Shown here one piece after another: positions 17,907-26,026 of a stretch of 64,000 nt of DNA; position 1 is the first letter of the stretch, and every line of letters starts with the position of its first letter. The translations under genes were made by a program, and so were the position numbers. Origin of the DNA: an uncultured Gammaproteobacteria bacterium (GTDB lineage: Bacteria > Pseudomonadota > Gammaproteobacteria > Steroidobacterales > Foliamicaceae); the NCBI GenBank assembly GCA_951828235.1, contig OX639965.1, forward strand, positions 310,001-374,000, written 5' to 3'. The notes under the pieces are model-generated. The model saw only the letters and a program-made list of their open reading frames with translations, ran no database searches and was not told the origin of the DNA.

Positions 17907-20538
17907 TTCCTCCCCCTGTTGCCCGCTTCAATTCGAACAGCAGGTCCAGCGCCTCACGCGGGCTGAGATGTTCAGGATCGACAGCGGCCAGCAACTGCTC
18001 CGCCCCTGACCGGTCCTCGGGACCGGACGGCAGATTGTCACGGAGGTCGGAAACACCCTTTACCCCGGGATCGAGCGTGAGCGGCAACTGGGCCTGCGCA
18101 CGTTCGCGCTCGATCAGCCGGCCGGAACGCCGCTCGAGATCGTCAAGCATCCGCCTGGCTGACGCGATCACCGGCCTCGGGACCCCGGCCAGCGCCGCTA
18201 CCTGCAGGCCGTAACTGCGGTCGGCCGGGCCTTCCCGCACGGAATACAGGAACACCAGCGTGCCGGCGTGCTCGACGGCGTCGAGGTGGACGTTGGCGCA
18301 AGCCGGAGCGGTTTCCGCCAGCGCGGTCAATTCGAAGTAGTGGGTGGCGAACAGGGTGAAGCAGCGCAGCCGCTCGGCGATATAGCCTGCCGCCGCCCAG
18401 GCCAGCGATAGCCCGTCGTAGGTACTCGTGCCGCGGCCCACTTCGTCCATCAGCACCAGGCTCTGCCCGGTGGCGTTGTGAAGAATGCTGGCGGTTTCGG
18501 TCATCTCCACCATGAATGTAGAGCGTCCTCCGGCGAGATCGTCGCCGGCCCCGATACGCGTGAATATGCGGTCCAGCGGACCGATTTCCGCCTCCGCCGC
18601 GGGAATGAAACTGCCGATGTGCGCGAGAATCACGATCAGCGCGACCTGCCGCATGTAGGTGGACTTGCCGCCCATGTTCGGGCCGGTCACGATGAGCATG
18701 CGGGTGTCGTCGCTCAGCGCGAGGTCGTTGGCGATGAATTCGGCCTCCAGGGCGAGCTCGACAACCGGATGGCGGCCGGCCTTCAGGCGAATCCCCGGGC
18801 GCTCCGTGAGTTCCGGCCTCGCGTAGCCCAGTTCCAGCGAGCGGGAGGCCAGGTTCACCAGCACGTCGGTCTCGGCTACCGCGGCCGCCAGTTCCTGCCA
18901 GGACGCCAGCCACTGCGACAGTTTCTCCAGCAGTTCCTCGTAGAGCCTCACCTCCAGTTCCTGGGCGCGCTCGCGGGCGCCAAGCACCCGGTGCTCGAAG
19001 CGCTTCAGCTCCGGCGTGATGTAGCGCTCGGAGTGCTTGAGGGTCTGGCGTCGTATGTAGTGCTCGGGCGCTTCCTCCGCCTGGCTGCGGCGAAGCTCGA
19101 TGTAGTAACCGTGCACCCGGTTATATCCCAGCTTCAGGTTGGCGATGCCGCTGGTCTCGCGTTCTTCCCGCTCCAGGTCCTGCAGGGCGGCGTCGGCATT
19201 GCTGCTGACTTCGCGCAACTCATCGAGCTCCGCGCTGTAGCCGGCGGCGATCACCTCACCGTCGCGAATCCTGGGGGCGGGATGCCCGGCAAGCGCCTCT
19301 ACCAGGAGCTGCAGTCCTTCAGGAGGAGTTTCCATCCGTCCGGACAGGGTCTGCAACAGCGGCGCGTCCAGCGAGCGGAGGCGCCGGCGCATCGCGGGCG
19401 CGGACTTCAGGGCGGACCGGAGCAGTTCCAGGTCGCGCGGCCGGGCCGTGCGTATGGCCAGGCGCGCCAGCACCCGCTCAAGGTCTCCGACCGCGCGGAT
19501 CGCCTCGCGCCAGCCCTCCTGCGCGTTGCGCAACTCGTCCAGCGCCTGGTATCTCAGCCGCAGCACGTCGTGAGAACGCAGGGGGCGATGTATCCAGCGC
19601 CGCAGCAGCCGGCTGCCCATGGGCGTGGCGCAACGATCCACGATGCCGGCCAGCGTGTGTTCGTCGCGGCCGGACAGCGAACGATCCAATTCCAGGTTGC
19701 GCCGCGTGGCGGCGTCCATCAGCAGCGCCTCGCCGGGGCGCTCGACGCTGAGCGTGCGCACATGAGGCAAGGCGCCGCGCTGCGTGTCCTTCACGTAATC
19801 CAGCAGGCAGCCGGCGGCGGCTACCGCCCGGTCCATGTCTTCGACGCCGAAGCCGTCGAGGTTATGCACCCGAAACTGGTCCTGAAGGGAACGACGCGCG
19901 GAGGAAGCGCTGAACTGCCAGCGTCGCCGTTCATGCATCGCGGGGCGGCCGGGCAGCGCCTCGGGCAGCCGCGCCCCTTCGCTGAACAGCAATTCGGCGG
20001 GCCGCAGGCGTTGCAGTTCGCCCTGCAATTCCTCCAGACCGGCGCATTCCGTGATCGTAAAACTGCCGGAACTCAGTTCCATCCAGGCCAGGCCGTAGCC
20101 GCCGTCTTTCTGGCACAGCGCCGCCACCAGGTTGTCGGACCCGCTGTCGAGCAGCGCTTCGTCGGTAAGTGTGCCCGGCGTTACCAGGCGCACAACTTCC
20201 CGCTTCACCGGACCGCCGGAGGGCGTGGGACGGCCGATCTGCTCGCAGATGGCGATGGACTCGCCCATATGCGCCAGCCGGGCTATGTAGGAATCGGCCG
20301 CGTGAACCGGAACGCCTGCCATGGGAATGGCCTCGCCGTTCGATTGTCCGCGACTGGTCAGCACGATATCCAGGAGGGTCGCGGCGCGGGTGGCGTCCTC
20401 GAAAAACAACTCGTAGAAGTCGCCCATGCGGTAAAACAGCAGCGAATCGGCATGCTGCGCCTTGATGCGCAGATACTGCTGCATGACCGGCGAATGTCCG
20501 GCCAGAGTCGGGTCACGCGACGCTGTTGTCGTCTTCAT
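17887..20538 (-). CDS. mutS: DNA mismatch repair protein MutS
   Basis: The 883-residue protein begins with the mismatch-recognition domain, including the Phe-X-Glu motif in [13 protein letters not shown] (about residues 36-48). It continues through connector, lever and clamp domains to the ABC-type ATPase with Walker [15 protein letters not shown], Walker [18 protein letters not shown] and the conserved FATHYFELT. MutS recognises mismatches and recruits MutL. The C-terminal region has the short tetramerisation-type tail seen in gammaproteobacteria. Its ATG lies three bases after the stop of the fadB-like gene, so it is probably read as part of a long transcript beginning with beta-oxidation genes. 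Confidence 0.98.
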   Translation of the reverse strand: MKTTTASRDPTLAGHSPVMQQYLRIKAQHADSLLFYRMGDFYELFFEDATRAATLLDIVLTSRGQSNGEAIPMAGVPVHAADSYIARLAHMGESIAICEQIGRPTPSGGPVKREVVRLVTPGTLTDEALLDSGSDNLVAALCQKDGGYGLAWMELSSGSFTITECAGLEELQGELQRLRPAELLFSEGARLPEALPGRPAMHERRRWQFSASSARRSLQDQFRVHNLDGFGVEDMDRAVAAAGCLLDYVKDTQRGALPHVRTLSVERPGEALLMDAATRRNLELDRSLSGRDEHTLAGIVDRCATPMGSRLLRRWIHRPLRSHDVLRLRYQALDELRNAQEGWREAIRAVGDLERVLARLAIRTARPRDLELLRSALKSAPAMRRRLRSLDAPLLQTLSGRMETPPEGLQLLVEALAGHPAPRIRDGEVIAAGYSAELDELREVSSNADAALQDLEREERETSGIANLKLGYNRVHGYYIELRRSQAEEAPEHYIRRQTLKHSERYITPELKRFEHRVLGARERAQELEVRLYEELLEKLSQWLASWQELAAAVAETDVLVNLASRSLELGYARPELTERPGIRLKAGRHPVVELALEAEFIANDLALSDDTRMLIVTGPNMGGKSTYMRQVALIVILAHIGSFIPAAEAEIGPLDRIFTRIGAGDDLAGGRSTFMVEMTETASILHNATGQSLVLMDEVGRGTSTYDGLSLAWAAAGYIAERLRCFTLFATHYFELTALAETAPACANVHLDAVEHAGTLVFLYSVREGPADRSYGLQVAALAGVPRPVIASARRMLDDLERRSGRLIERERAQAQLPLTLDPGVKGVSDLRDNLPSGPEDRSGAEQLLAAVDPEHLSPREALDLLFELKRATGGGNERAGD

Positions 20539-20541
20539 TCC

Positions 20542-22641
20542 CTAGCGGCTGCCGAATCCACGGCCGGCGGCGACCGCTTCGACCAGCCGCTGCGCCGGGG
20601 CCCAGCGCGCGCCGAACCGGTCATGGAACTCGCGAATGTCCGCAAGCACGGCGTCCAGCCCCTGCTGCTCGGCGTAGTGCATGGGGCCGCCGCGCCAGGC
20701 GGGGAAGCCATAGCCGTAGACATAGACGATATCGATGTCCGATGCCGCCCGGGCAACGCCTTCCTCAAGCAGCGCGGAACCGGTGTTGACCAACGGGTAC
20801 ATGCATCGCTTGACGATCTCGTCCGCCTTCGCGGGCGGTCCGCGGCGGTAGCCCAGTTCCCGCGCCAACTCTTCAATCAGGCCGGCAACTTCGGGATCGG
20901 ACTCGGGAATGCGGCTGCCGGGGCTGTAGTTATAGATGCCGTGACCGTTCTTCTGCCCGAAGCGGCCCCGCTCGCAAAGGGCGTCGGTCAGCCGCTCGCC
21001 CGGCTTGCGCTCATCCGCCGGCTTGCCGGCCAGCTCACGGGCCCGCCAACCGAGGTCCAGACCCACCAGGTCGGCCAACTGGAAGGGGCCCATGGGAAGT
21101 CCGAAGTCGCGAAGGGCCGCATCCACCGACTCGGGCGGCGTGCCCTCGAACAGCAATTCGAAGGCCTCGTACATGTATCCCGCCAGCATGCGGTTGCCGA
21201 TAAAGCCGTTGCTGTTGGCCGACCAGACCGGGACCTTCTTCATGCGCGATGCGAGCGCAAAGGCGCAGGCGACAGTCTCCGGCGTGCTGCGCCGGCCCTC
21301 AATGACCTCCACCAGGCGCATGATGTTGGCGGGGCTGAAGAAATGCATGCCCAGCACCTGCCCGGGCCGGTTGGTTGCTTCGGCCATGCTGTCGATGTCG
21401 AGATACGATGTATTGCTGGCAATGATGGCGCCAGGCGCAAGGGTTTCGTCAAGGGCGGCAAATATCTTCTTTTTCAGGTCCAGGTTCTCGTAGACGGCTT
21501 CCACCGCAAAGTCCGCCCGGGCAAGGGCGCCGTAGTCGGTGGTGGGCATGATCAGCCCCATGCAGCGCTCGGCGCCGCCCGGGGGCAGCCGGCCGCTCTT
21601 CTCCGAGCGCTCGAAGTTCCTTCGCACGACGCTCAAGCCCCGCTCAAGCGCTTCCTGGCCCGTTTCCAGCACGGTTACCGGAATGCCGGCGATCGCGAAA
21701 TTCATGGCGATGCCGCCGCCCATGGTTCCGCAGCCGATCACGGCGCCCCGCTTGACCGCGCGTGCGGCGGCCCGGCTGGCGCCCCTGGCCGCGGCGCGTT
21801 CGGCGAAGAAAACGTGCGAAAGCGCCTTGCTCTGCGGGTCCTTCAGGCAACTGACGAAGCGGCGGCGCTCCTCGGCCAGCCCGGCCGCAAAGTCGTCGCG
21901 GCAGGCCACCGCCTGCTCGATACATTGCACGATCAGTTCGGGAGAATGGCGCCCCCGCATCTTGCGGGCAATCATCTGCCGCGCCCCGGCGAAGACCTCC
22001 GCCGCCTCTCCCGGCCGGGGAAGCTTTCCGGGTCCGGAGGAAATCTTGCGCGCCACCGCGCCGGCGCCAAGCAATTCCTGCGCGTAGGCGCAACCCGCTT
22101 CGGTCGGCTCGCCTTCAAGCAGCCGGTCGGCGAGGCCGATCTCAACCGCCCTTGAGGCGCCTACGGGCTTGCCGTCCAGGCACATCTGCAAGGCGTGCTC
22201 AACGCCGATCAGCCGAGGCGTCCGCTGCGTGCCGGCGGCGCCAGGCAGCAGCCCGATATTGACTTCGGGCAGGGCGAAGCGGCCGCGCCCGGAAACGGCG
22301 CGGTAATCGCAGGCCAGCGCCAGCTCCATCCCGCCGCCGTACGCGGCCCCGTCCACGACCGCTATGACGGGTTTGCGGCAGGCGTCCAGGGCGTCGCAGA
22401 TGGCGTTCAGGGAAGCGTCGGGAGCGGGCAGCTCGGACAGGCCGAACTCCTTGATGTCGGCGCCCGCGCACCAGGTCTTTACGCCGCTCAACAACAGCAC
22501 GGCGCCAACGGCGTCATCCCGCGAGGCGGCCTGGATTTCGTCCATGAGCGGCGCCCGCAGCTTTGCTCCCAGCGCGTTCACGGGCGGAGAGTGCATTTCC
22601 AGCAGCCGGACAGGTCCGCGATCGCTGATTCTCACCGTCAT
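20542..22641 (-). CDS. Bifunctional enoyl-CoA hydratase / 3-hydroxyacyl-CoA dehydrogenase (FadB/FadJ-like)
   Basis: From the ATG at 22641, which overlaps the upstream stop as ATGA, the product has 699 residues. Residues 1-190 form a crotonase domain with oxyanion-hole and catalytic segments AYGGGMELALACDYR (Glu106) and ALPEVNIGLLPGAAGTQR (Glu126). From about 297 a 3-hydroxyacyl-CoA dehydrogenase domain starts with the NAD-binding AVIGCGTMGGGIAMNFA, followed by GMHFFSPANIMRLVEVI and two C-terminal dimerisation repeats. This layout fits the FadJ or peroxisomal bifunctional class. It catalyses hydration and oxidation of enoyl-CoA in beta-oxidation. No thiolase is beside it. A longer upstream frame overlaps the quinone oxidoreductase gene and is not used. 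Confidence 0.93.
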   Translation of the reverse strand: MTVRISDRGPVRLLEMHSPPVNALGAKLRAPLMDEIQAASRDDAVGAVLLLSGVKTWCAGADIKEFGLSELPAPDASLNAICDALDACRKPVIAVVDGAAYGGGMELALACDYRAVSGRGRFALPEVNIGLLPGAAGTQRTPRLIGVEHALQMCLDGKPVGASRAVEIGLADRLLEGEPTEAGCAYAQELLGAGAVARKISSGPGKLPRPGEAAEVFAGARQMIARKMRGRHSPELIVQCIEQAVACRDDFAAGLAEERRRFVSCLKDPQSKALSHVFFAERAAARGASRAAARAVKRGAVIGCGTMGGGIAMNFAIAGIPVTVLETGQEALERGLSVVRRNFERSEKSGRLPPGGAERCMGLIMPTTDYGALARADFAVEAVYENLDLKKKIFAALDETLAPGAIIASNTSYLDIDSMAEATNRPGQVLGMHFFSPANIMRLVEVIEGRRSTPETVACAFALASRMKKVPVWSANSNGFIGNRMLAGYMYEAFELLFEGTPPESVDAALRDFGLPMGPFQLADLVGLDLGWRARELAGKPADERKPGERLTDALCERGRFGQKNGHGIYNYSPGSRIPESDPEVAGLIEELARELGYRRGPPAKADEIVKRCMYPLVNTGSALLEEGVARAASDIDIVYVYGYGFPAWRGGPMHYAEQQGLDAVLADIREFHDRFGARWAPAQRLVEAVAAGRGFGSR

Positions 22642-23621
22642 GCCCTGCCTCCCTGTACTTCGAGCACCCACTTGCCGGTTACCTGCCGATTGGCGAATCC
22701 GTCGAAGGCCTGCATGTAGTCGGCAAGCGGCACCTCGCGCTCGACGGGACAGCGAAGAGCGCCGCGGGCCGCCAGTTCCGAAAGAGCGTCCAGATTCTCC
22801 CTGGCCGTTCCGGGGTGACGGTCCGTCCAGGGGCCCCACAGCACGCCCAACACCGCCGCGGTCTTCAGCAGGACCAGGTTGAGCGGCAACCGGGGTATTT
22901 CGCCCGATGCGAACCCCACCACCAGGAAACGCCCGCCGGGTGCGCAGGCCCTGTAGGCGGACTCGGAATACGATCCGCCAACGGGGTCCACCACCACGTC
23001 GACGCGCCCGCCGGCGAGCCGCTTGAGCCTGGCGCGAAAATCGTCCCCGCTGTAGTCGATGCATTCGTTTGCGCCCATCGAACGCGCCAGTTCGAGCTTG
23101 TCATCGCCGCCTGCGGCCGCGATGACATGCGCGCCCATGGCGTGCGCCAACGCCACCGCCGCCATACCCACGCCGCCGCCGGCGCCGAGCACCAGGACGG
23201 TCTCGCCGGCCTTGAGCTTCGCGACCTGTTTGTAGGCGTGGTAGCAAGTCCCGTAGGTGATGCAAAAGCCCGCGCCCTGGGCGAAACTCATGTTGTCGGG
23301 CAAGCGCGCAACATGGTGGCGGGGCGCGAGGACCCGTTCGGCGAACATGGACTGCCCATGTACCGCCACACGGTCCCCAACAGCCAGGTCATCGACCCTT
23401 TCGCCCCGCGCCGTCACCACGCCGGCCGCTTCCCCGCCAGGTGTAAAGGGCACTTCAGGCCGCCTCTGGTAGCGTCCCTGAACCATCAGCAGATCGAAGA
23501 AATTAAGACCGGCGGCGCGCACTTCCACGAGCACCTCGCCCTCGGCGGGAGACGGCTCGGGTGTCTCGCCCAACGACAAGTCCGGCTGTTCGGCGTATCG
23601 GTTGCAGATCAGTGCGCGCAT
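22638..23621 (-). CDS. Zinc-independent MDR-family NADPH:quinone oxidoreductase
   Basis: The 327-residue protein, from the ATG at 23621 behind a GGGGGG-type ribosome site, belongs to the medium-chain dehydrogenase superfamily. The N-terminal GroES-like domain includes VRAAGLNFFDLLMVQGRYQ (about residues 33-51), and the Rossmann core has VLVLGAGGGVGMAAVALA (about 142-159). The zinc ligands of alcohol dehydrogenases are absent, as in QOR enzymes. These enzymes reduce quinones or alpha,beta-unsaturated carbonyls with NADPH. It lies between an SDR gene (31 bp upstream) and the fadB-like gene (4-bp overlap), so its substrate may be an acyl intermediate; this is inference. Confidence 0.9.
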   Translation of the reverse strand: MRALICNRYAEQPDLSLGETPEPSPAEGEVLVEVRAAGLNFFDLLMVQGRYQRRPEVPFTPGGEAAGVVTARGERVDDLAVGDRVAVHGQSMFAERVLAPRHHVARLPDNMSFAQGAGFCITYGTCYHAYKQVAKLKAGETVLVLGAGGGVGMAAVALAHAMGAHVIAAAGGDDKLELARSMGANECIDYSGDDFRARLKRLAGGRVDVVVDPVGGSYSESAYRACAPGGRFLVVGFASGEIPRLPLNLVLLKTAAVLGVLWGPWTDRHPGTARENLDALSELAARGALRCPVEREVPLADYMQAFDGFANRQVTGKWVLEVQGGRA

Positions 23622-23652
23622 GCGGAGCGAATCCCCCCTTATACCCGGCAGA

Positions 23653-24420
23653 TCAAACGTGCACGCCGCCGTCCACCAGCAGCGCCTGCCCCGTAACGTA
23701 AGAGCCCGCAGGCGAGGCGAGGAACACCACCAGACCGGCCACCTCATCCGGAGCGCCCATCCGTCCTAGCGCCGTGGTGTCCAGGAAGTTGTCGAGGGCC
23801 CCGGCATCACTCCAAAGAGCCCTGGAGAAATCGGTCCTGATCAATCCGGGACAGACCGCGTTGGCGGTAATGCCCTTGCGGCCGTACTCCAGCGCCAGGT
23901 TGCGCGCCATCTGGATCTCCGCGGCCTTGGACATGCCATAGGCGCCGATCTTGCCGTGCGCGGTCTGACCGACGTACGAGGAAATCAGCACAATGCGGCC
24001 GTGCCCCCGGCTTTGCATGTCCGGCACGACCAGGCGGCTCAGCCACAGGTTGGCGGTGACATTGCAGCGCCAAATCCGCTCCAGCGCGCTGTCGGAAGTG
24101 TCAAGCAAGGGGCCGAAATGAGGGTTCACGCCCACGTTGGAAACCAGAATATCGATGGCGCCGAAGGCCGCGCGGGTGCGGGCCACGAGGTCCTCCACCT
24201 GGTCCTTGTGATAGACGTTGCAGGGCGCTGCAATCGCGGTTCCCTTGCCAAACCGAAGGTTAAGCTCCTCGGCGGTCTGCTCGCAGGCATCCGCCTTGCG
24301 GCTGGACGCGGTGACCCGCGCGCCATGCTCCGCCATACGCGTGGCTATGGCCTTGCCTATGCCCCGCGTGGAGCCGGTGATCAGCGCCGTCCGGCCCTCC
24401 AGGTTGAACAGCTCGTCCAT
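23653..24420 (-). CDS. Short-chain dehydrogenase/reductase (classical SDR)
   Basis: The 255-residue protein shows the classical SDR pattern: cofactor loop TGSTRGIG (residues 15-22), the NNAG-equivalent VSNVGVN, catalytic serine in VLISSYVG and the YxxxK pair in AYGMSKAAEIQMA. The C-terminal LVDGGVHV is typical of the family. The substrate could be a 3-hydroxyacyl-CoA or another secondary alcohol. SSRKADAC after the second strand suggests NADP(H) preference, since arginine follows strand 2, but this is not decisive. It sits between a MaoC-like hydratase (21 bp) and a quinone oxidoreductase (31 bp) in the fatty-acid cluster. Confidence 0.93.
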   Translation of the reverse strand: MDELFNLEGRTALITGSTRGIGKAIATRMAEHGARVTASSRKADACEQTAEELNLRFGKGTAIAAPCNVYHKDQVEDLVARTRAAFGAIDILVSNVGVNPHFGPLLDTSDSALERIWRCNVTANLWLSRLVVPDMQSRGHGRIVLISSYVGQTAHGKIGAYGMSKAAEIQMARNLALEYGRKGITANAVCPGLIRTDFSRALWSDAGALDNFLDTTALGRMGAPDEVAGLVVFLASPAGSYVTGQALLVDGGVHV

Positions 24421-24441
24421 CGGGTTAACGGACCCCTGGGA

Positions 24442-24900
24442 TCACGCGTCCTGCGATATCAGCATGAAGAGTTGCTGCGCCACCCAGGCCGGCTTTTCCT
24501 GGCCCTCGATTTCCATGGATTTCTCAAGCCGGATCACCACGCGGCCCGGTGCCCTTTCCCGGACCTCGGTGAGCGTGGAATGCACGCGTACGCGCGAATC
24601 CACCGGAACGGGGTTGATGAACCGCAGCTTGTCCAGGCCATAGTTGATGACAAAGCCGATGCCCTCAATTTCCGCCAACTCGGGGGACTCGAGGTGGACC
24701 GATAGCGCCAGCGTCAGGAAACCGTGCGCGATCGTGGATCCGAAGGGCGTTTCGCGCACCACCCGCTGCGGATCCACGTGGATGAATTGATGATCCACGG
24801 TGCAGTCCGCAAAGGCGTTGATGCGGGCCTGATCAACGTGAAACCACGGCGACGGAGTGAACTCGCGGCCTTCCCATTCCGTAAGGTTTTTGATCTTCAC
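24442..24900 (-). CDS. MaoC-like dehydratase / (R)-specific enoyl-CoA hydratase
   Basis: The 152-residue hot-dog-fold protein starts at the GTG at 24900, with GAGG eight bases upstream. The catalytic pair is seen in CTVDHQFIHVDPQRV (Asp36 and His41), followed by the family segment GSTIAHGFLTLALSVHL. It resembles the Rv0130/HtdZ type of (R)-enoyl-CoA hydratase. The enzyme hydrates trans-2-enoyl-CoA to (R)-3-hydroxyacyl-CoA. A much longer frame extends upstream but runs antisense through the divergent membrane-protein gene. It heads the minus-strand cluster maoC-SDR-qor-fadB-mutS. Confidence 0.9.
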   Translation of the reverse strand: MKIKNLTEWEGREFTPSPWFHVDQARINAFADCTVDHQFIHVDPQRVVRETPFGSTIAHGFLTLALSVHLESPELAEIEGIGFVINYGLDKLRFINPVPVDSRVRVHSTLTEVRERAPGRVVIRLEKSMEIEGQEKPAWVAQQLFMLISQDA

Positions 24901-24993
24901 CGACTGTGCCTCGCTACCCCTGATTGCAAGCCAAATCCCGATACGAAGGGGTATAGTACAGGTTTTTTGCGGCAACTTGCCGGAGACTGGAGA
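24898..24993. promoter_or_regulatory. Divergent intergenic region between maoC-like gene and membrane protein gene
   Basis: The 93-bp space holds a plus-strand -10 candidate TATAGT at 24953-24958 without a recognisable -35, and a T6 run at 24963-24968. The plus-strand gene has GGAGA directly before its ATG; the minus-strand gene has GAGG before its GTG. No operator palindrome was recognised. Confidence 0.3.
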
Positions 24994-25941
24994 ATGAGCA
25001 CGCAAAGCGTTGGTACCGCGGGCGTCAGGGGCTGGTTGACATGGGCATTTGCGCGCCCTCCCTTTATCGGATTGTTCCCGTTTGCGGTGTTCTTCATATC
25101 CCAGGGGCTCGGGCATTCGGTGATGATCCAGATGGAGGAATCCTTGGGCGACCCCGGCATGTATTACTTCGCGGGCGCCATGGGTCTGATTGGCGCCGTC
25201 TTGCTGTGGTACGGCATGCGCCAGGACAGCGAGGTGAGCGGCACCTGGCTTGGCTATTTCGCCGCCTGGCTGCTGTGGACGGGCTGGGTGGAATTCTCGT
25301 TCGTCTACTATGCGCGCTGGCTGGGCGTGGCGCCCCTGCTGGACGAGGCCGGAGAGGTGGCCACCAACCCGGAATACCTGGTCATGATGTCCTCCCTGGG
25401 CGTGATGCTCGTTACCCTTGTGTACTTCCTTTTCAATCGCGAGACCCGCTGCAATTTCTTCCGCTGGTGTCAGCGTTGGCTGGGCATGGGAACCGGCAAG
25501 CCCACCGAGGGACACAAGCGCAACTTCGCAGCGATTACGGCGCTGGAAACCATCTACCTGATCTGGTTCTTCTACCTGTTCCTGCTGCTGATCTACGACG
25601 AAAATCTGCTCGGCGACCGCCATCCGGTGACCTACGGAATTGCGGCGCTGAATGTCGTTTGGGCACTCTATCTGTTGCGCCGCCTGCTGCGTTTCCGGCG
25701 TGTGGCAACGGCTTTGCGGTATTCGATCGCAACCGCGATCATCAGCTGGAACGCGTATGAGTTCGTGGGCCGCTGGGGCTGGGTGGACGACTTCTTTGTC
25801 AACCTGGAAAAGTACGGTTGGCAGGTCGTCGCCGTGGCCGCTGTCTCGCTTGGCGTCGTGGCGCTCTGCCTGGGCATGCCGGCGGGCAAGAAGGAGCGCG
25901 AGCGCATGGCTGCGATGCAGCAGGAACTCAGCTCGAACTAG
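24994..25941 (+). CDS. Polytopic membrane protein of unknown function
   Basis: The 315-residue product is not one I recognise. It has roughly seven hydrophobic segments, near residues 24-40, 56-75, 84-106, 130-148, 175-200, 215-232 and 280-298. Loops are rich in Trp and Tyr, and a cysteine-containing basic loop (RETRCNFFRWCQRWLGMG) follows the fourth segment. The C terminus is basic and probably cytoplasmic (GKKERERMAAMQQ). The ATG at 24994 has a ribosome site GGAGA immediately upstream; longer versions overlap the divergent maoC-like gene. It stands alone, ending at a copy of the CTAGTGTCGTGTCAC repeat. A link to lipid metabolism is possible only by proximity. Confidence 0.75.
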   Translation: MSTQSVGTAGVRGWLTWAFARPPFIGLFPFAVFFISQGLGHSVMIQMEESLGDPGMYYFAGAMGLIGAVLLWYGMRQDSEVSGTWLGYFAAWLLWTGWVEFSFVYYARWLGVAPLLDEAGEVATNPEYLVMMSSLGVMLVTLVYFLFNRETRCNFFRWCQRWLGMGTGKPTEGHKRNFAAITALETIYLIWFFYLFLLLIYDENLLGDRHPVTYGIAALNVVWALYLLRRLLRFRRVATALRYSIATAIISWNAYEFVGRWGWVDDFFVNLEKYGWQVVAVAAVSLGVVALCLGMPAGKKERERMAAMQQELSSN

Positions 25942-25952
25942 TGTCGTGTCAC
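25938..25952. repeat. Short repeat CTAGTGTCGTGTCAC, copy 2
   Basis: This copy contains the TAG stop codon of the unknown membrane-protein gene and is identical to the copy at 7615-7629. Confidence 0.35.
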
Positions 25953-26026
25953 CACGCTAGGCGTATTTCGACCCCAACCGTTTCCTGCCGCTGACGCGCG
26001 GCATTCCAAGGGCGCTTGCTTATTCA

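Noticed and set aside
18478..22155. Open frame of 1225 codons on the plus strand
   Set aside because: It runs antisense across mutS and the fadB-like gene, has no domain similarity and a composition typical of GC-rich shadow frames.
24901..25623. N-terminal extension of the MaoC-like protein
   Set aside because: The extra 240 codons lie antisense to the membrane-protein gene; a GTG with a good ribosome site at 24900 gives the normal protein.
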